A stretch of 64,000 bases of DNA from Perlabentimonas sp964490015 (GTDB lineage: Bacteria > Bacteroidota > Bacteroidia > Bacteroidales > Tenuifilaceae). Below, one piece after another: positions 35,571-43,892 of the stretch (position 1 is its first letter; every line of letters starts with the position of its first letter). The DNA lies in contig CAZBBA010000004.1 of the NCBI GenBank assembly GCA_964490015.1, positions 34,325-98,324 on the forward strand, written 5' to 3'. Below the pieces are notes generated by a model, which did no database searches, was not told the origin of the DNA, and saw only the letters and a list, made by a program, of their open reading frames with translations. A program made the translations under genes and the position numbers.

Positions 35571-35888
35571 ATGGCACTAGCAATTACCGATGCTAATTTT
35601 GATGAGATCGTTCTCAAATCCGACAAACCAGTACTTCTTGATTTTTGGGCAGAGTGGTGTGGTCCCTGCCGCATGGTGGCTCCATTTGTTGAGCAAATTG
35701 CCGAGGAGTTCGAGGGTAAAGCCGTGGTCGGCAAGGTTGATGTAGACAGCAACCCTGGTGTTGCCAGCAAATTTGGTATCCGAAACATCCCCACAATCCT
35801 TTTCTTTAAGAACGGCGAGGTAGCCGATAAGCAGGTGGGTGCTGTGCCCAAAGCTTCTCTGGTTGCAAAACTTGAGGCGCTTCTCTAG
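35571..35888 (+). CDS. trxA: Thioredoxin
   Basis: A 105-residue classic cytosolic thioredoxin with active site WAEWCGPCRMVAP (Cys30, Cys33), the cis-proline in IRNIPTILFF near residue 73 and conserved Asp in LLDFWA. It reduces protein disulfides using thioredoxin reductase. It is a single-gene unit between dnaE and a terminator at 35912-35941. Confidence 0.97.
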   Translation: MALAITDANFDEIVLKSDKPVLLDFWAEWCGPCRMVAPFVEQIAEEFEGKAVVGKVDVDSNPGVASKFGIRNIPTILFFKNGEVADKQVGAVPKASLVAKLEALL

Positions 35889-35911
35889 TCAAAGCATTCA
35901 TTTTTTTTATA

Positions 35912-35945
35912 ATATCGCCAAATCTAATGGTTTGGCGATATCCCT
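35912..35945 (+). terminator. Hairpin terminator after trxA
   Basis: An 11-base-pair perfect stem ATATCGCCAAA / TTTGGCGATAT (35912-35922 with 35931-35941) with an 8-base loop. It is followed only by CCCTATTTT, so the T tract is weak. Confidence 0.6.
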
Positions 35946-35976
35946 ATTTTAAGTAGTAACCATCAATTTCCACAAC

Positions 35977-36552
35977 ATGAGAGTTTGCGTTTTTTGCGCC
36001 TCCAGCGCAAAGGTAGATGAGATGCACTTTGCACAAACAAGAATTGTTGCCAAGGAGCTAGTTGGTGCCAAAGCAACTATACTCTACGGTGGCGGCTCGG
36101 TGGGCCTTATGGGCTGTTTGGCCGACACTGCACTTTCGCTCAATGGGAAGGTTGTGGGCATACTACCCCGGTTCATGGACAAGGTCGAATGGGGTCATAA
36201 GGGCCTATCGCAGATGATTCTTGTAAAGGATATGCGCGAGCGCAAAAAAAAGTTGATCGAAGATGTTGATGCAGTTATTGCTCTTCCAGGTGGTTGTGGA
36301 ACGCTCGAAGAGCTTATGGAGGTTTTCACGCTGAAACGGCTTGGAAAATTCACGAAACCCATCATTGTCCTTAACACCAATGGATTCTACTCGCATCTGG
36401 AGATGATGATAGAAAAGATGATAGAGGAACGTTTTATGCGCCCCGAACATCGAGAAATATGGCAACTCGTTTCTCAGCCCGAGGAGATTCTGCCAGCAAT
36501 CCAATCGGCTCCCAGCTGGGATGAGTCGGCCATAGAATTTGCTGCGGTTTAG
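35977..36552 (+). CDS. LOG family protein (TIGR00730, Lonely Guy-type nucleotide hydrolase)
   Basis: 191 residues. A Rossmann-like fold begins VCVFCASSAKVD. The signature PGGCGTLEELMEVFTLKRLG (near residue 109) is the PGGxGTxxE motif of LOG proteins, which cleave ribose-5-phosphate from nucleoside monophosphates (cytokinin activation in plants). The R and E catalytic positions (MRERKKKLIEDVDAVIALPG) are present. The bacterial physiological substrate is usually unknown. Its last four bases overlap the convergent ribD stop. Confidence 0.92.
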   Translation: MRVCVFCASSAKVDEMHFAQTRIVAKELVGAKATILYGGGSVGLMGCLADTALSLNGKVVGILPRFMDKVEWGHKGLSQMILVKDMRERKKKLIEDVDAVIALPGGCGTLEELMEVFTLKRLGKFTKPIIVLNTNGFYSHLEMMIEKMIEERFMRPEHREIWQLVSQPEEILPAIQSAPSWDESAIEFAAV

Positions 36553-37640
36553 CCTCTCGATAGCTTATTGCGGTAGGTAAACAGCTTGCTATCGCCAACC
36601 TCGTCGTAGCTATAAAGATCTCCGCTAAGTTCAGGTGCTTTCACACCATCGCCAAAGAATTTGTTGCCCACAAACACGCGGGCTTCGTCCCAGTAATTCT
36701 TCTTTACAAAACTGTTTATCAGCATGGCACCACCCTCAATAATTATCGATAACACCTCGCGTTCGTAAAGTTCTTTCAGAACCTGATCCTCTGCGCCTCG
36801 GGCAAAATCGATTGTAAACAGCTCCATGTTGGGGATTGAGGCAAACGTTTGTCGCTTGCTCGACGCGCTAGAGTTATTGCCAATGAAAACCAGTGTTGGC
36901 AATGTACCATCGTAAACGTTCATCGATGGCGAAAGCCTAAGCTTTCTATCCAGCACAACCCTTATGGGTGACCGCCCACTCCAGTCGCGAACATCTAACC
37001 TAGGATTATCCTTCTCCACAGTGTTTGTTCCAATCATAATTGCCTGCTCCTCGCTTCGCCAGCGGTGAACCAGGGTTCGAGCCAGCTCGTTGGTAACCCA
37101 AATAGGTGCAATAGGATCCTCGGGTCTACGAACGGCATCGATGTAGCCATCGAGGGTTTGAGCCCATTTCAAAATTATATATGGACGTTTTTTGACATGA
37201 TACACAAAAAACCTACGATTCATCTCCCGGGCCTCCTTCTCCATAACACCAACCTCTACCTTAATGCCAGATTTTTTTAACATTTCAACTCCACGGCCTT
37301 GAACTTTAGGATTTGGATCGAGAGTAGCCACAACAACCCTTTTGATACCCGACTCAATGATTAGATTTGCGCAAGGGGGCGTTTTCCCAAAATGCGAGCA
37401 GGGCTCAAGCGAAACATATAGCGTCGACTCCTTTAGCAAATCCATATTCTTAATGCTGTTTATGGCAGCACGCTCTGCATGATCCTTTCCATACTCAGCA
37501 TGATATCCCTCGGCAATTATCCTATCGCCATGAACCACAACTGCTCCAACCATGGGGTTGGGGGCCACATTGCCCATTCCGTTAGTTGCTAACTCAAGGC
37601 ATCTGTTCATATACAACAGGTCTAAACTGGGCTGTTCCAT
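36549..37640 (-). CDS. ribD: Bifunctional riboflavin deaminase/reductase RibD
   Basis: 363 residues. The N-terminal zinc deaminase domain has HAERAAINSIKN near residue 50 and PCSHFGKTPPCANLIIESG near 80, the HxE and PCxxxxxxPPC zinc ligands. The C-terminal reductase domain begins near residue 150 (PYIILKWAQTLDGYIDA) and ends with IIIEGGAMLINSFV. It carries out the second and third steps of riboflavin synthesis from GTP. It is divergent from prmC with a 42-base gap and convergent and 4-base overlapping with the LOG gene. Confidence 0.95.
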   Translation of the reverse strand: MEQPSLDLLYMNRCLELATNGMGNVAPNPMVGAVVVHGDRIIAEGYHAEYGKDHAERAAINSIKNMDLLKESTLYVSLEPCSHFGKTPPCANLIIESGIKRVVVATLDPNPKVQGRGVEMLKKSGIKVEVGVMEKEAREMNRRFFVYHVKKRPYIILKWAQTLDGYIDAVRRPEDPIAPIWVTNELARTLVHRWRSEEQAIMIGTNTVEKDNPRLDVRDWSGRSPIRVVLDRKLRLSPSMNVYDGTLPTLVFIGNNSSASSKRQTFASIPNMELFTIDFARGAEDQVLKELYEREVLSIIIEGGAMLINSFVKKNYWDEARVFVGNKFFGDGVKAPELSGDLYSYDEVGDSKLFTYRNKLSRG

Positions 37641-37650
37641 AATATTTGAT

Positions 37651-37658
37651 TACTTTTG
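37651..37658 (+). promoter_or_regulatory. -7 promoter box for prmC
   Basis: TACTTTTG matches TAnnTTTG, 24 bases ahead of the ATG at 37683. It contains the alternative TTG start at 37656, which is therefore unlikely to be used. Confidence 0.5.
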
Positions 37659-37682
37659 ATTCTTAAATCACTTGTCATTAAA

Positions 37683-38543
37683 ATGATATACAATAGCGTT
37701 TTGCAAGTTTACAAAATGCTCTGGGATGAGCTTACTCCGTTGTACCAAACAATCGAGGCGCAAGCAATGGCTCGTATACTTATTGAAAGAGTAACGAGTA
37801 AACGATTCCACGACACCATTGCTTCCCCCGAAATAATACTGCACGACGATCAGATAGCAGAGCTAAACCAGTACATTTCGCAGCTAAAGTTACAAAAGCC
37901 AATTCAATATATTCTTGGCGAGGCCGAGTTTTTTGGCATGCGCCTCAAAGTGAACGAGAATGTTCTTATCCCCCGCCCTGAGACAGAGGAACTGGTCGAC
38001 TGGATTTTAAAAGTAAACACTCACCCTTCGCCAACCATTCTCGACATTGGTACAGGCTCTGGCTGCATTGCAATAGCTTTGGCTAAAAATATTGGTAATG
38101 CTATGGTTTACGCCATGGATATTTCATCGGGGGCACTTGTCACTGCCCGTGAGAACTCCTTAGCAAACAGTGTTAACATAAACTTTATTGAGCAGGATAT
38201 TCTCACTTTACCATATATTATTAAAGGGTCGCCTTTTGATTTTATTGTTAGCAATCCGCCTTACGTTAGGGAGAGCGAAAAAGAGCTGATGCACCCAAAT
38301 GTTCTGGAGAACGAGCCGGAAATGGCTCTGTTTGTCAACGATTCAAACCCTCTCGTATTCTATAAGGCAATAGCAAACGTGGCCAAGCGACACCTAAAAA
38401 GTGAAGGATTTATTTTTTGCGAAATAAATGAAGCTTTTGGCATTGAAACCGCAACCATTTTTCAGGAAATGGGTTTTGTAGATATAACCATTCGAAAGGA
38501 CATAAATGGTAAAGAAAGAATGGTGAGAGCAAAAAAGATATGA
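37683..38543 (+). CDS. prmC: Release factor glutamine N5-methyltransferase PrmC
   Basis: 286 residues from the ATG at 37683. It methylates the GGQ glutamine of RF1 and RF2. An N-terminal helical domain (about 1-95) is followed by a SAM-dependent methyltransferase domain: RPETEELVDW near residue 100, ILDIGTGSGCIAIALAK near 120, and the glutamine-binding NPPYV motif near 190 in DFIVSNPPYVRESE. The frame extends upstream to a TTG at 37656, but that lies in a promoter box. Its substrate RF2 (prfB) is in this window. Confidence 0.95.
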   Translation: MIYNSVLQVYKMLWDELTPLYQTIEAQAMARILIERVTSKRFHDTIASPEIILHDDQIAELNQYISQLKLQKPIQYILGEAEFFGMRLKVNENVLIPRPETEELVDWILKVNTHPSPTILDIGTGSGCIAIALAKNIGNAMVYAMDISSGALVTARENSLANSVNINFIEQDILTLPYIIKGSPFDFIVSNPPYVRESEKELMHPNVLENEPEMALFVNDSNPLVFYKAIANVAKRHLKSEGFIFCEINEAFGIETATIFQEMGFVDITIRKDINGKERMVRAKKI

Positions 38544-38582
38544 TTGGCTAATTTTCAACATATCCTCAGAAAATAATTTATA

Positions 38583-39611
38583 ATGAATAAGATACCACTA
38601 TTTGGGCATTCGGTTGAGCAGCTAACCGAGCTGGTTGTAGCCGAGGGACTACCCAAATTTACCGCAAAGCAAATTGCCGACTGGCTCTACAAGAAGGATA
38701 TTGAGAGCATCGACCAGATGACAAACCTTTCGCTCGACGCTCGCAAAAAGTTGAGCGAGAAGTACAGAATGGGATTAGTAAAACCATCGAAGGTAGCCGA
38801 ATCGGCCGATGGAACAAAGAAGTATCTCTTCACAACCGAATCGCTAAAATTTGTGGAAGCAGCCTATATCCCCGAGGCCGACAGGGCAACGCTATGCGTA
38901 TCGAGCCAGGTGGGATGTAAAATGGGATGCCTTTTCTGCATGACCGGAAAACAGGGCTTTCAGGGAAACCTATCGGCGGGCGAAATTGTTAACCAGCTTC
39001 GCAGTATACCGGAGTGGCACAATATTACGAATATCGTGTACATGGGCATGGGCGAGCCCTTCGATAACCTCGAAAACGTTTTGGCGTCGCTCGAGATTCT
39101 CACCTCGAGCTGGGGAATGGCTATGAGTCCACGCCGAATCACCGTTTCAACCATTGGCGTTAAACCCGCCATGATTAAATTCTTGGAGAGCAGCCAATGC
39201 CATCTGGCAGTGAGCCTGCATACTCCGTTTGATGATGAACGCCGTGCGCTAATGCCCATCCAAAATGTATATCCCATAAAAGAGGTTGTGGACGAGATCA
39301 GGAAATACGACTTCTCGGGGCAGCGTCGCGTTTCGTTCGAGTATATAATGTTCGATGGGATTAACGACTCACCCAAGCACGTTAAGGAGCTGATAAGGTT
39401 GCTAAGCAACCTAAACTGCCGGGTAAACCTAATCCGCTTCCATCCTATCCCCGATAGCCCCTTGAAGGGATCGCCCGATGATAAGATTTTTGAGTTCCGC
39501 GATGCCCTAACATCAAAGGGAATTTTTACAACCATTCGTGCATCTCGCGGCCAGGACATTCAGGCAGCATGCGGATTGCTATCGACCAAGGAGATGCTAA
39601 AAGGGAAATAG
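38583..39611 (+). CDS. rlmN: 23S rRNA A2503-C2 / tRNA A37-C2 methyltransferase RlmN
   Basis: A 342-residue radical SAM enzyme. The cluster motif CKMGCLFCMTG (CxxxCxxC) is near residue 118. MGMGEPFDNLENVLAS, SLHTPFDDERRALMPIQ and the C-terminal AACG segment (RASRGQDIQAACGLL), which bears the methyl-carrying cysteine, are all present. It methylates C2 of A2503 in the peptidyl-transferase centre. It follows prmC by 39 bases and is likely co-transcribed with it. Confidence 0.96.
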   Translation: MNKIPLFGHSVEQLTELVVAEGLPKFTAKQIADWLYKKDIESIDQMTNLSLDARKKLSEKYRMGLVKPSKVAESADGTKKYLFTTESLKFVEAAYIPEADRATLCVSSQVGCKMGCLFCMTGKQGFQGNLSAGEIVNQLRSIPEWHNITNIVYMGMGEPFDNLENVLASLEILTSSWGMAMSPRRITVSTIGVKPAMIKFLESSQCHLAVSLHTPFDDERRALMPIQNVYPIKEVVDEIRKYDFSGQRRVSFEYIMFDGINDSPKHVKELIRLLSNLNCRVNLIRFHPIPDSPLKGSPDDKIFEFRDALTSKGIFTTIRASRGQDIQAACGLLSTKEMLKGK

Positions 39612-39695
39612 CCTTATCAATATATCTTTACTTGGTATAGCCTTTGCCCCACAAACAAAACATTTCATATCTTAGCAGAACTAATACACTCCACT

Positions 39696-40880
39696 ATGAA
39701 AACAGCTCCTTTAACCCTAGCAAGTCTATTCCTTTTTGGTGTTGCACTTAGCCAAGAGACAGGTTATACTTCCAATAATGCCAACGAGTTTGCTATTGAT
39801 ATATATAAAAAACTAGCCCAAACCAGCGATAACAACATCTTTTTTTCTCCAACAAGCATAAGCATGGCTCTGGGGATGACCTACGCGGGCGCCAATGGCG
39901 AAACCAAACAGCAGATGGCTAAAGCGCTGCATTTCCCCACTGACGACAAAAACTTTCACAAGCAAATGGGTAACCTAATAGACCAGCTACTAAGCAAAGG
40001 TTCGAAAGGGGTTGAGATTTCGTTGGCAAATCAGCAGTGGGCCGACAAAAGTTACAAGTTTAGGTGCAGATACCTTCGCGAGGTAAAGAAAGCTTACAAA
40101 GCCCCCGTAAAGAGGCTCGATTTCCGATCGCAGCCCGAAGAGAGCCGTTTGGTGATCAACAAGTGGGTTGAGGATCAAACCCGTGAACGGATAAAGGACT
40201 TGCTTCCTGGAGGTTCAATTTCAAACCTCACCACCCTTGTGCTAACCAATGCAATTTACTTTAAGGGTCAATGGGACAGAAAATTCTTGGAGGAGGACAC
40301 AAGCGACGAGCTGTTCAAAACAGCATCGGGCAAGGAGGTTAAAAGTAGAATGATGAACGCAAGGGAGAAGTTTAATGTTTATCAGGGCAATGGCATTAAG
40401 CTGCTGGAGTTGCCCTACGCTGGTAACGATTTCTCGATGCTTGTGCTTCTGCCCAACGAGGAAACAACATTACAGCAGGTTGAAAAACAGCTTAAACTCG
40501 AGGATTTAAACCACTATATCGATTTAATGGTTGAATCGGATGTTCGTATTGGCCTCCCCAAATTCAAGTTCGAATCCAAGGCCGAACTCAAACCCATTCT
40601 TTCCGAGTTGGGAATGCCCATTGCCTTTAGCAATGCCGCCGATCTTTCGCGTATGGCCAGAAACAAAGATCTGAAAATTGACGAGGTGTACCACAAGGCT
40701 TTTGTTGAGGTTTCGGAAGAGGGAACTGAAGCGGCAGCCGCAACCGCTGTGGTGATTGTTCGTAAATCAATCTCTATCCCCGTGGAGTTTATTGCCAACA
40801 GGCCCTTCATGTTCATGATCCGCGAAAATAAAAACGGGAACATCCTGTTTATGGGACGCGTGGTAAACCCCTCAGAGTAA
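39696..40880 (+). CDS. Secreted serpin (serine protease inhibitor)
   Basis: 394 residues with a Sec signal peptide (MKTAPLTLASLFLFGVALSQ). The full serpin fold signature is visible: NIFFSPTSISMALGMTYAGA near residue 45, LVLTNAIYFKGQWDRKF near 180, and the C-terminal FIANRPFMFMIRENKNGNIL then FMGRVVNP. The reactive-centre hinge EEGTEAAAATA has small residues at P15-P9, as in inhibitory serpins. Counting from the hinge puts P1 at Lys357 and P1' at Ser358, which predicts a trypsin-like protease target. It is probably exported to the periplasm or outside. No partner protease is adjacent. Confidence 0.95.
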   Translation: MKTAPLTLASLFLFGVALSQETGYTSNNANEFAIDIYKKLAQTSDNNIFFSPTSISMALGMTYAGANGETKQQMAKALHFPTDDKNFHKQMGNLIDQLLSKGSKGVEISLANQQWADKSYKFRCRYLREVKKAYKAPVKRLDFRSQPEESRLVINKWVEDQTRERIKDLLPGGSISNLTTLVLTNAIYFKGQWDRKFLEEDTSDELFKTASGKEVKSRMMNAREKFNVYQGNGIKLLELPYAGNDFSMLVLLPNEETTLQQVEKQLKLEDLNHYIDLMVESDVRIGLPKFKFESKAELKPILSELGMPIAFSNAADLSRMARNKDLKIDEVYHKAFVEVSEEGTEAAAATAVVIVRKSISIPVEFIANRPFMFMIRENKNGNILFMGRVVNPSE

Positions 40881-40953
40881 TTTGTTTTTTCAACCGAAAT
40901 ATAGGCAATCCCGATTGAGAATAGAAGCTACAGATAAATTCTTTATTTGCCTT

Positions 40954-42006
40954 ATGAGCATCGATTTAAACACAACAAACTTTGGCAATTGGATTATTGA
41001 TTTAAAATCCAAAATACATGACGCGCAAAGGAAAGTTGCTTTTTCAATTAATTCACAGCTAATTGAATTGTATTGGGATATAGGGAAATCAATAGCTGAA
41101 AAACAAGACAAAGCCAGTTGGGGTAGCAACTTTATTGAGAAGGTTGCTAGGGAACTTAAATATGAATTTCCACAAATCAATGGATTTTCTCGCAGGAATT
41201 TATACGCCATGAGTCAATGGGACAAATTCTATTCTCAGAAATATCAATTTGTGCCACAGCCCGTGGCACAAATTCCATGGAGTCATAATAGGCTTATAAT
41301 AACCAAAGTAAAGAATCTTGAAGAAGCAGAATTCTATTGCTTGAAAACAATAGAGAATGGCTGGGATAGAGATACGCTCGAAGAAAAAATCACAAATAAA
41401 CATTTCGAGAAAGCGGGTAAAGCAATTCACAATTTTGAGGACACACTTCCTGCACCGCAATCAAAACTGGTTGAACAAACCTTAAAAGACCCTTACAATT
41501 TTGATTTTCTGGGATTAGAAGACGATGCTCTTGAAAGAGCTATTGAAGATGAATTATCAAAGCATATCACCGAATTCTTACTTGAACTCGGAAAAGGGTT
41601 TGCATTTCTTGGAAGACAGTTTAAAATTGAAATTAGTGAAAACGACTATTTTATTGACATGCTTTTTTATCATGTCGAGTTAAGGTGTTATGTTGTGATT
41701 GAGTTAAAATCAGGAAAATTCAAACCTGAATATGCCGGAAAACTAAACTTCTATTTATCTGCAGTTGATAGTCTGCTTAAAAAAATTGATGACAACCCCT
41801 CAATTGGAATTCTTTTGTGCAAAAGCAAAGACAGAATTGAAGTTGAATACTCACTAAGAGATATAAACAAACCGATGGGAATCAGCGAATATCGCTTGAC
41901 AGATGCTATTCCTGAGAATTTTAAATCAAAATTGCCTTCGGTTGAAGAGATCGAAAGTGAATTGGAAAGCAAAATAGATAATAATAGGAAGGAAAAAGGC
42001 ATCTAG
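40954..42006 (+). CDS. YhcG/DUF1016 family PD-(D/E)xK nuclease
   Basis: 350 residues from the ATG at 40954; a longer frame opens at a TTG at 40882, two bases after the serpin stop, but lacks support. The N-terminal DUF1016 domain (about 5-150) has DIGKSIAEKQDKASWGSNFI and FSRRNLYAMSQW. The C-terminal nuclease domain (about 190-340) has NDYFIDMLFYHVELRCYVVI then ELKSGKF, the D...ExK core of PD-(D/E)xK enzymes. The gene is visibly more AT-rich than the genes on either side. YhcG-type proteins are often found with restriction-modification and other accessory loci, suggesting acquisition by transfer; role in this cell is unknown. Confidence 0.88.
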   Translation: MSIDLNTTNFGNWIIDLKSKIHDAQRKVAFSINSQLIELYWDIGKSIAEKQDKASWGSNFIEKVARELKYEFPQINGFSRRNLYAMSQWDKFYSQKYQFVPQPVAQIPWSHNRLIITKVKNLEEAEFYCLKTIENGWDRDTLEEKITNKHFEKAGKAIHNFEDTLPAPQSKLVEQTLKDPYNFDFLGLEDDALERAIEDELSKHITEFLLELGKGFAFLGRQFKIEISENDYFIDMLFYHVELRCYVVIELKSGKFKPEYAGKLNFYLSAVDSLLKKIDDNPSIGILLCKSKDRIEVEYSLRDINKPMGISEYRLTDAIPENFKSKLPSVEEIESELESKIDNNRKEKGI

Positions 42007-42065
42007 TCACGTAAACGATTATCTTAAATAGAATTTCATTAACCCTTCATCAATATTCTTTTCCC

Positions 42066-42686
42066 GTGAGTCGCTATATAGCCAATCTTATTAACATGGG
42101 CGAGCATCAGCAGCTCGATTTCAAGCACTCAATCTCCGATTCCAGGAAGATTGCCCGATCGCTGGTGGCGTTCGCCAATACCGATGGCGGCACGTTGCTG
42201 ATTGGGGTGAAAGATAATGGGAACATTACAGGTGTTAACTCCGAGGAGGAGTACTACATGCTCGAGGGAGCAGCGCAGATGCACTGCAAGCCCGAGGTGC
42301 AGTTTAAGGTTACACGCTGGGACATAAACAAAAAGGTAGTGCTCGAAGTGTACGTAAAACCCGATCACAAAACTCTTTACAAAGCCCCCGACAAGGCTGG
42401 CAAATGGAAAGTATTCTTCCGCCTTAAGGACGAGAATATTATTGCAACGCCCTTACAGATTAAGGTGTGGAACGCTTTGCGTTACAGAAAAGCCGTGAGA
42501 ATTCATCTCACACATAGCGACCAAACCCTTATCGATTATATCAAAGAGCACAAGCACCTTACTGTCGACGAATGCGCTCGCGTAGCTTTTCTGCCCCGAA
42601 AAGAGGCTGAGGAAAGATTGATTAATCTTGTTGTGCTCGGTATGGCAAAACTCTCGAGAAACGGCGATATTTTTGAGCTCACCTAA
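42066..42686 (+). CDS. AlbA_2 (Schlafen-like) domain putative DNA-binding protein
   Basis: 206 residues. The N-terminal AlbA_2 domain (about 8-120) has GEHQQLDFKHSISDSRKIAR, the FANTDGGTLLIGVKDNGNI core, and continues to the RLKDENIIATP segment. A C-terminal region (about 140-206) looks like a winged helix (IDYIKEHKHLTVDECARVAF). The start is GTG at 42066; the N-terminal residues before the first ATG (42096) agree with the domain, so GTG is preferred. Base composition returns to that of the core genes. Likely nucleic-acid or nucleotide binding and regulatory; no specific target. Confidence 0.83.
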   Translation: MSRYIANLINMGEHQQLDFKHSISDSRKIARSLVAFANTDGGTLLIGVKDNGNITGVNSEEEYYMLEGAAQMHCKPEVQFKVTRWDINKKVVLEVYVKPDHKTLYKAPDKAGKWKVFFRLKDENIIATPLQIKVWNALRYRKAVRIHLTHSDQTLIDYIKEHKHLTVDECARVAFLPRKEAEERLINLVVLGMAKLSRNGDIFELT

Positions 42687-42690
42687 GAAA

Positions 42691-43755
42691 CTATTCACCC
42701 TTAGATGATTTTTTAAGTATATACCTTCGCCAAAATTTAAAGTGGGTAAGTGAAGTGTAAGTTATAATTCGATTTAAAAATTGGAATCGAAGCAGCCAAT
42801 GCAACAGCATATACCCACAAAAAACAACCACAAACCCTACCATAATTACACCTGCATTGTGAACAAGGGTGCGGTATTCACTGTACACCTGAGGTGTAAC
42901 AATATCAAACCAAAACAACAACCTGAAAAACAATGTTGGTAAAAACGAGAACGCAGCCCACCAAAGAAGAACTGTAAAGCCGTGATGAATTTCTATTGCT
43001 CTCTGGGGGCAAGTGTTCATGCACCTCATGCAGCTTTCGCAGCTAAACGTCCAGTAAGGTCGTCCATCCTTTTCAGCAATGGCTTTTACGGGGCACTGCT
43101 TAATGCAAGCACCACAACCATTGCAACTATAACTTGCAAAAAAGGTTTTGGCCAGGGCAAATCTTCCAAACAGGTAGTACAGCACTGCTATGGGAACAAC
43201 AGCCAAATCTAACGGTAACCATAGTAAACCATTCAAAGCTGGTTTTCCAATTATAATTCGCTTTGTGAACGATTCCAGCGTTTTTGAGCAATGCCCTTTT
43301 ATCGACATTACGACTTTGGGCTTTAGTCCAGGGTGAAGCGAAATCCAGTTCGATGGCATATCGAGCGGACGAAAGCCAATGGGTTTATATCCTTTCAGCA
43401 TCAAAATCAACATGGGCAACCATAGGGCAACTCCACCTAACCCGGGCGTATGAATTTTACTAAGTTTCATGCCTGCTCGCGTATTCAACAAAAACACCCT
43501 GTTCCTTCCCTTAGGTAGCGAGATTAAAAATTTAAGCACAACAGGTGGCGCATTGAACCCGTGCGTTGGGTAGCAGAATCCTAAAAGCGAATCCTTAACA
43601 AGGGCTGAGTTATCAAATTTTTCTTGTATAATATTGTGAGAGGAAGCCGGTTGGCCGATCCCTATTGCAGTTTCACAAATTTGATTTGCGGCAAACCGGG
43701 CATTGCCTGTACCCGAGAAATACCATACTTTAACACTACTGAAACCCATCGACAT
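42691..43755 (-). CDS. EFR1-type ferredoxin: flavodoxin-like domain plus two 4Fe-4S clusters
   Basis: 354 residues. The N-terminal flavodoxin-like region has the FMN phosphate loop VWYFSGTGNARFAANQI. Two 4Fe-4S clusters lie near residues 210-255: CNGCGACIKQCPVKAI and CESCMRCMNTCPQRAIE. Two hydrophobic segments follow (about 265-335), so the protein is probably membrane-attached, with the electron-transfer centres in the cytosol. It likely moves electrons between FMN and ferredoxin-type partners. Start candidates are the ATGs at 43755 and 43749. It is convergent with the AlbA_2 gene. Confidence 0.86.
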   Translation of the reverse strand: MSMGFSSVKVWYFSGTGNARFAANQICETAIGIGQPASSHNIIQEKFDNSALVKDSLLGFCYPTHGFNAPPVVLKFLISLPKGRNRVFLLNTRAGMKLSKIHTPGLGGVALWLPMLILMLKGYKPIGFRPLDMPSNWISLHPGLKPKVVMSIKGHCSKTLESFTKRIIIGKPALNGLLWLPLDLAVVPIAVLYYLFGRFALAKTFFASYSCNGCGACIKQCPVKAIAEKDGRPYWTFSCESCMRCMNTCPQRAIEIHHGFTVLLWWAAFSFLPTLFFRLLFWFDIVTPQVYSEYRTLVHNAGVIMVGFVVVFCGYMLLHWLLRFQFLNRIITYTSLTHFKFWRRYILKKSSKGE

Positions 43756-43847
43756 ACAATGCTTTAGGAAATTTTAAAAAAAACTCGAGGGTGATGTAAA
43801 TTATTGTAAAAGAATTAGAATAGTTTTTTAAAGGCGAACTATTTGCG

Positions 43848-43855
43848 TACTTTTG
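43848..43855 (+). promoter_or_regulatory. -7 promoter box for the ABC-F gene
   Basis: TACTTTTG matches TAnnTTTG, 37 bases ahead of the ATG at 43893. Confidence 0.55.
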
Positions 43856-43892
43856 CACCCTTTTTCAGACCAACATTAACTTCAACAAATTT

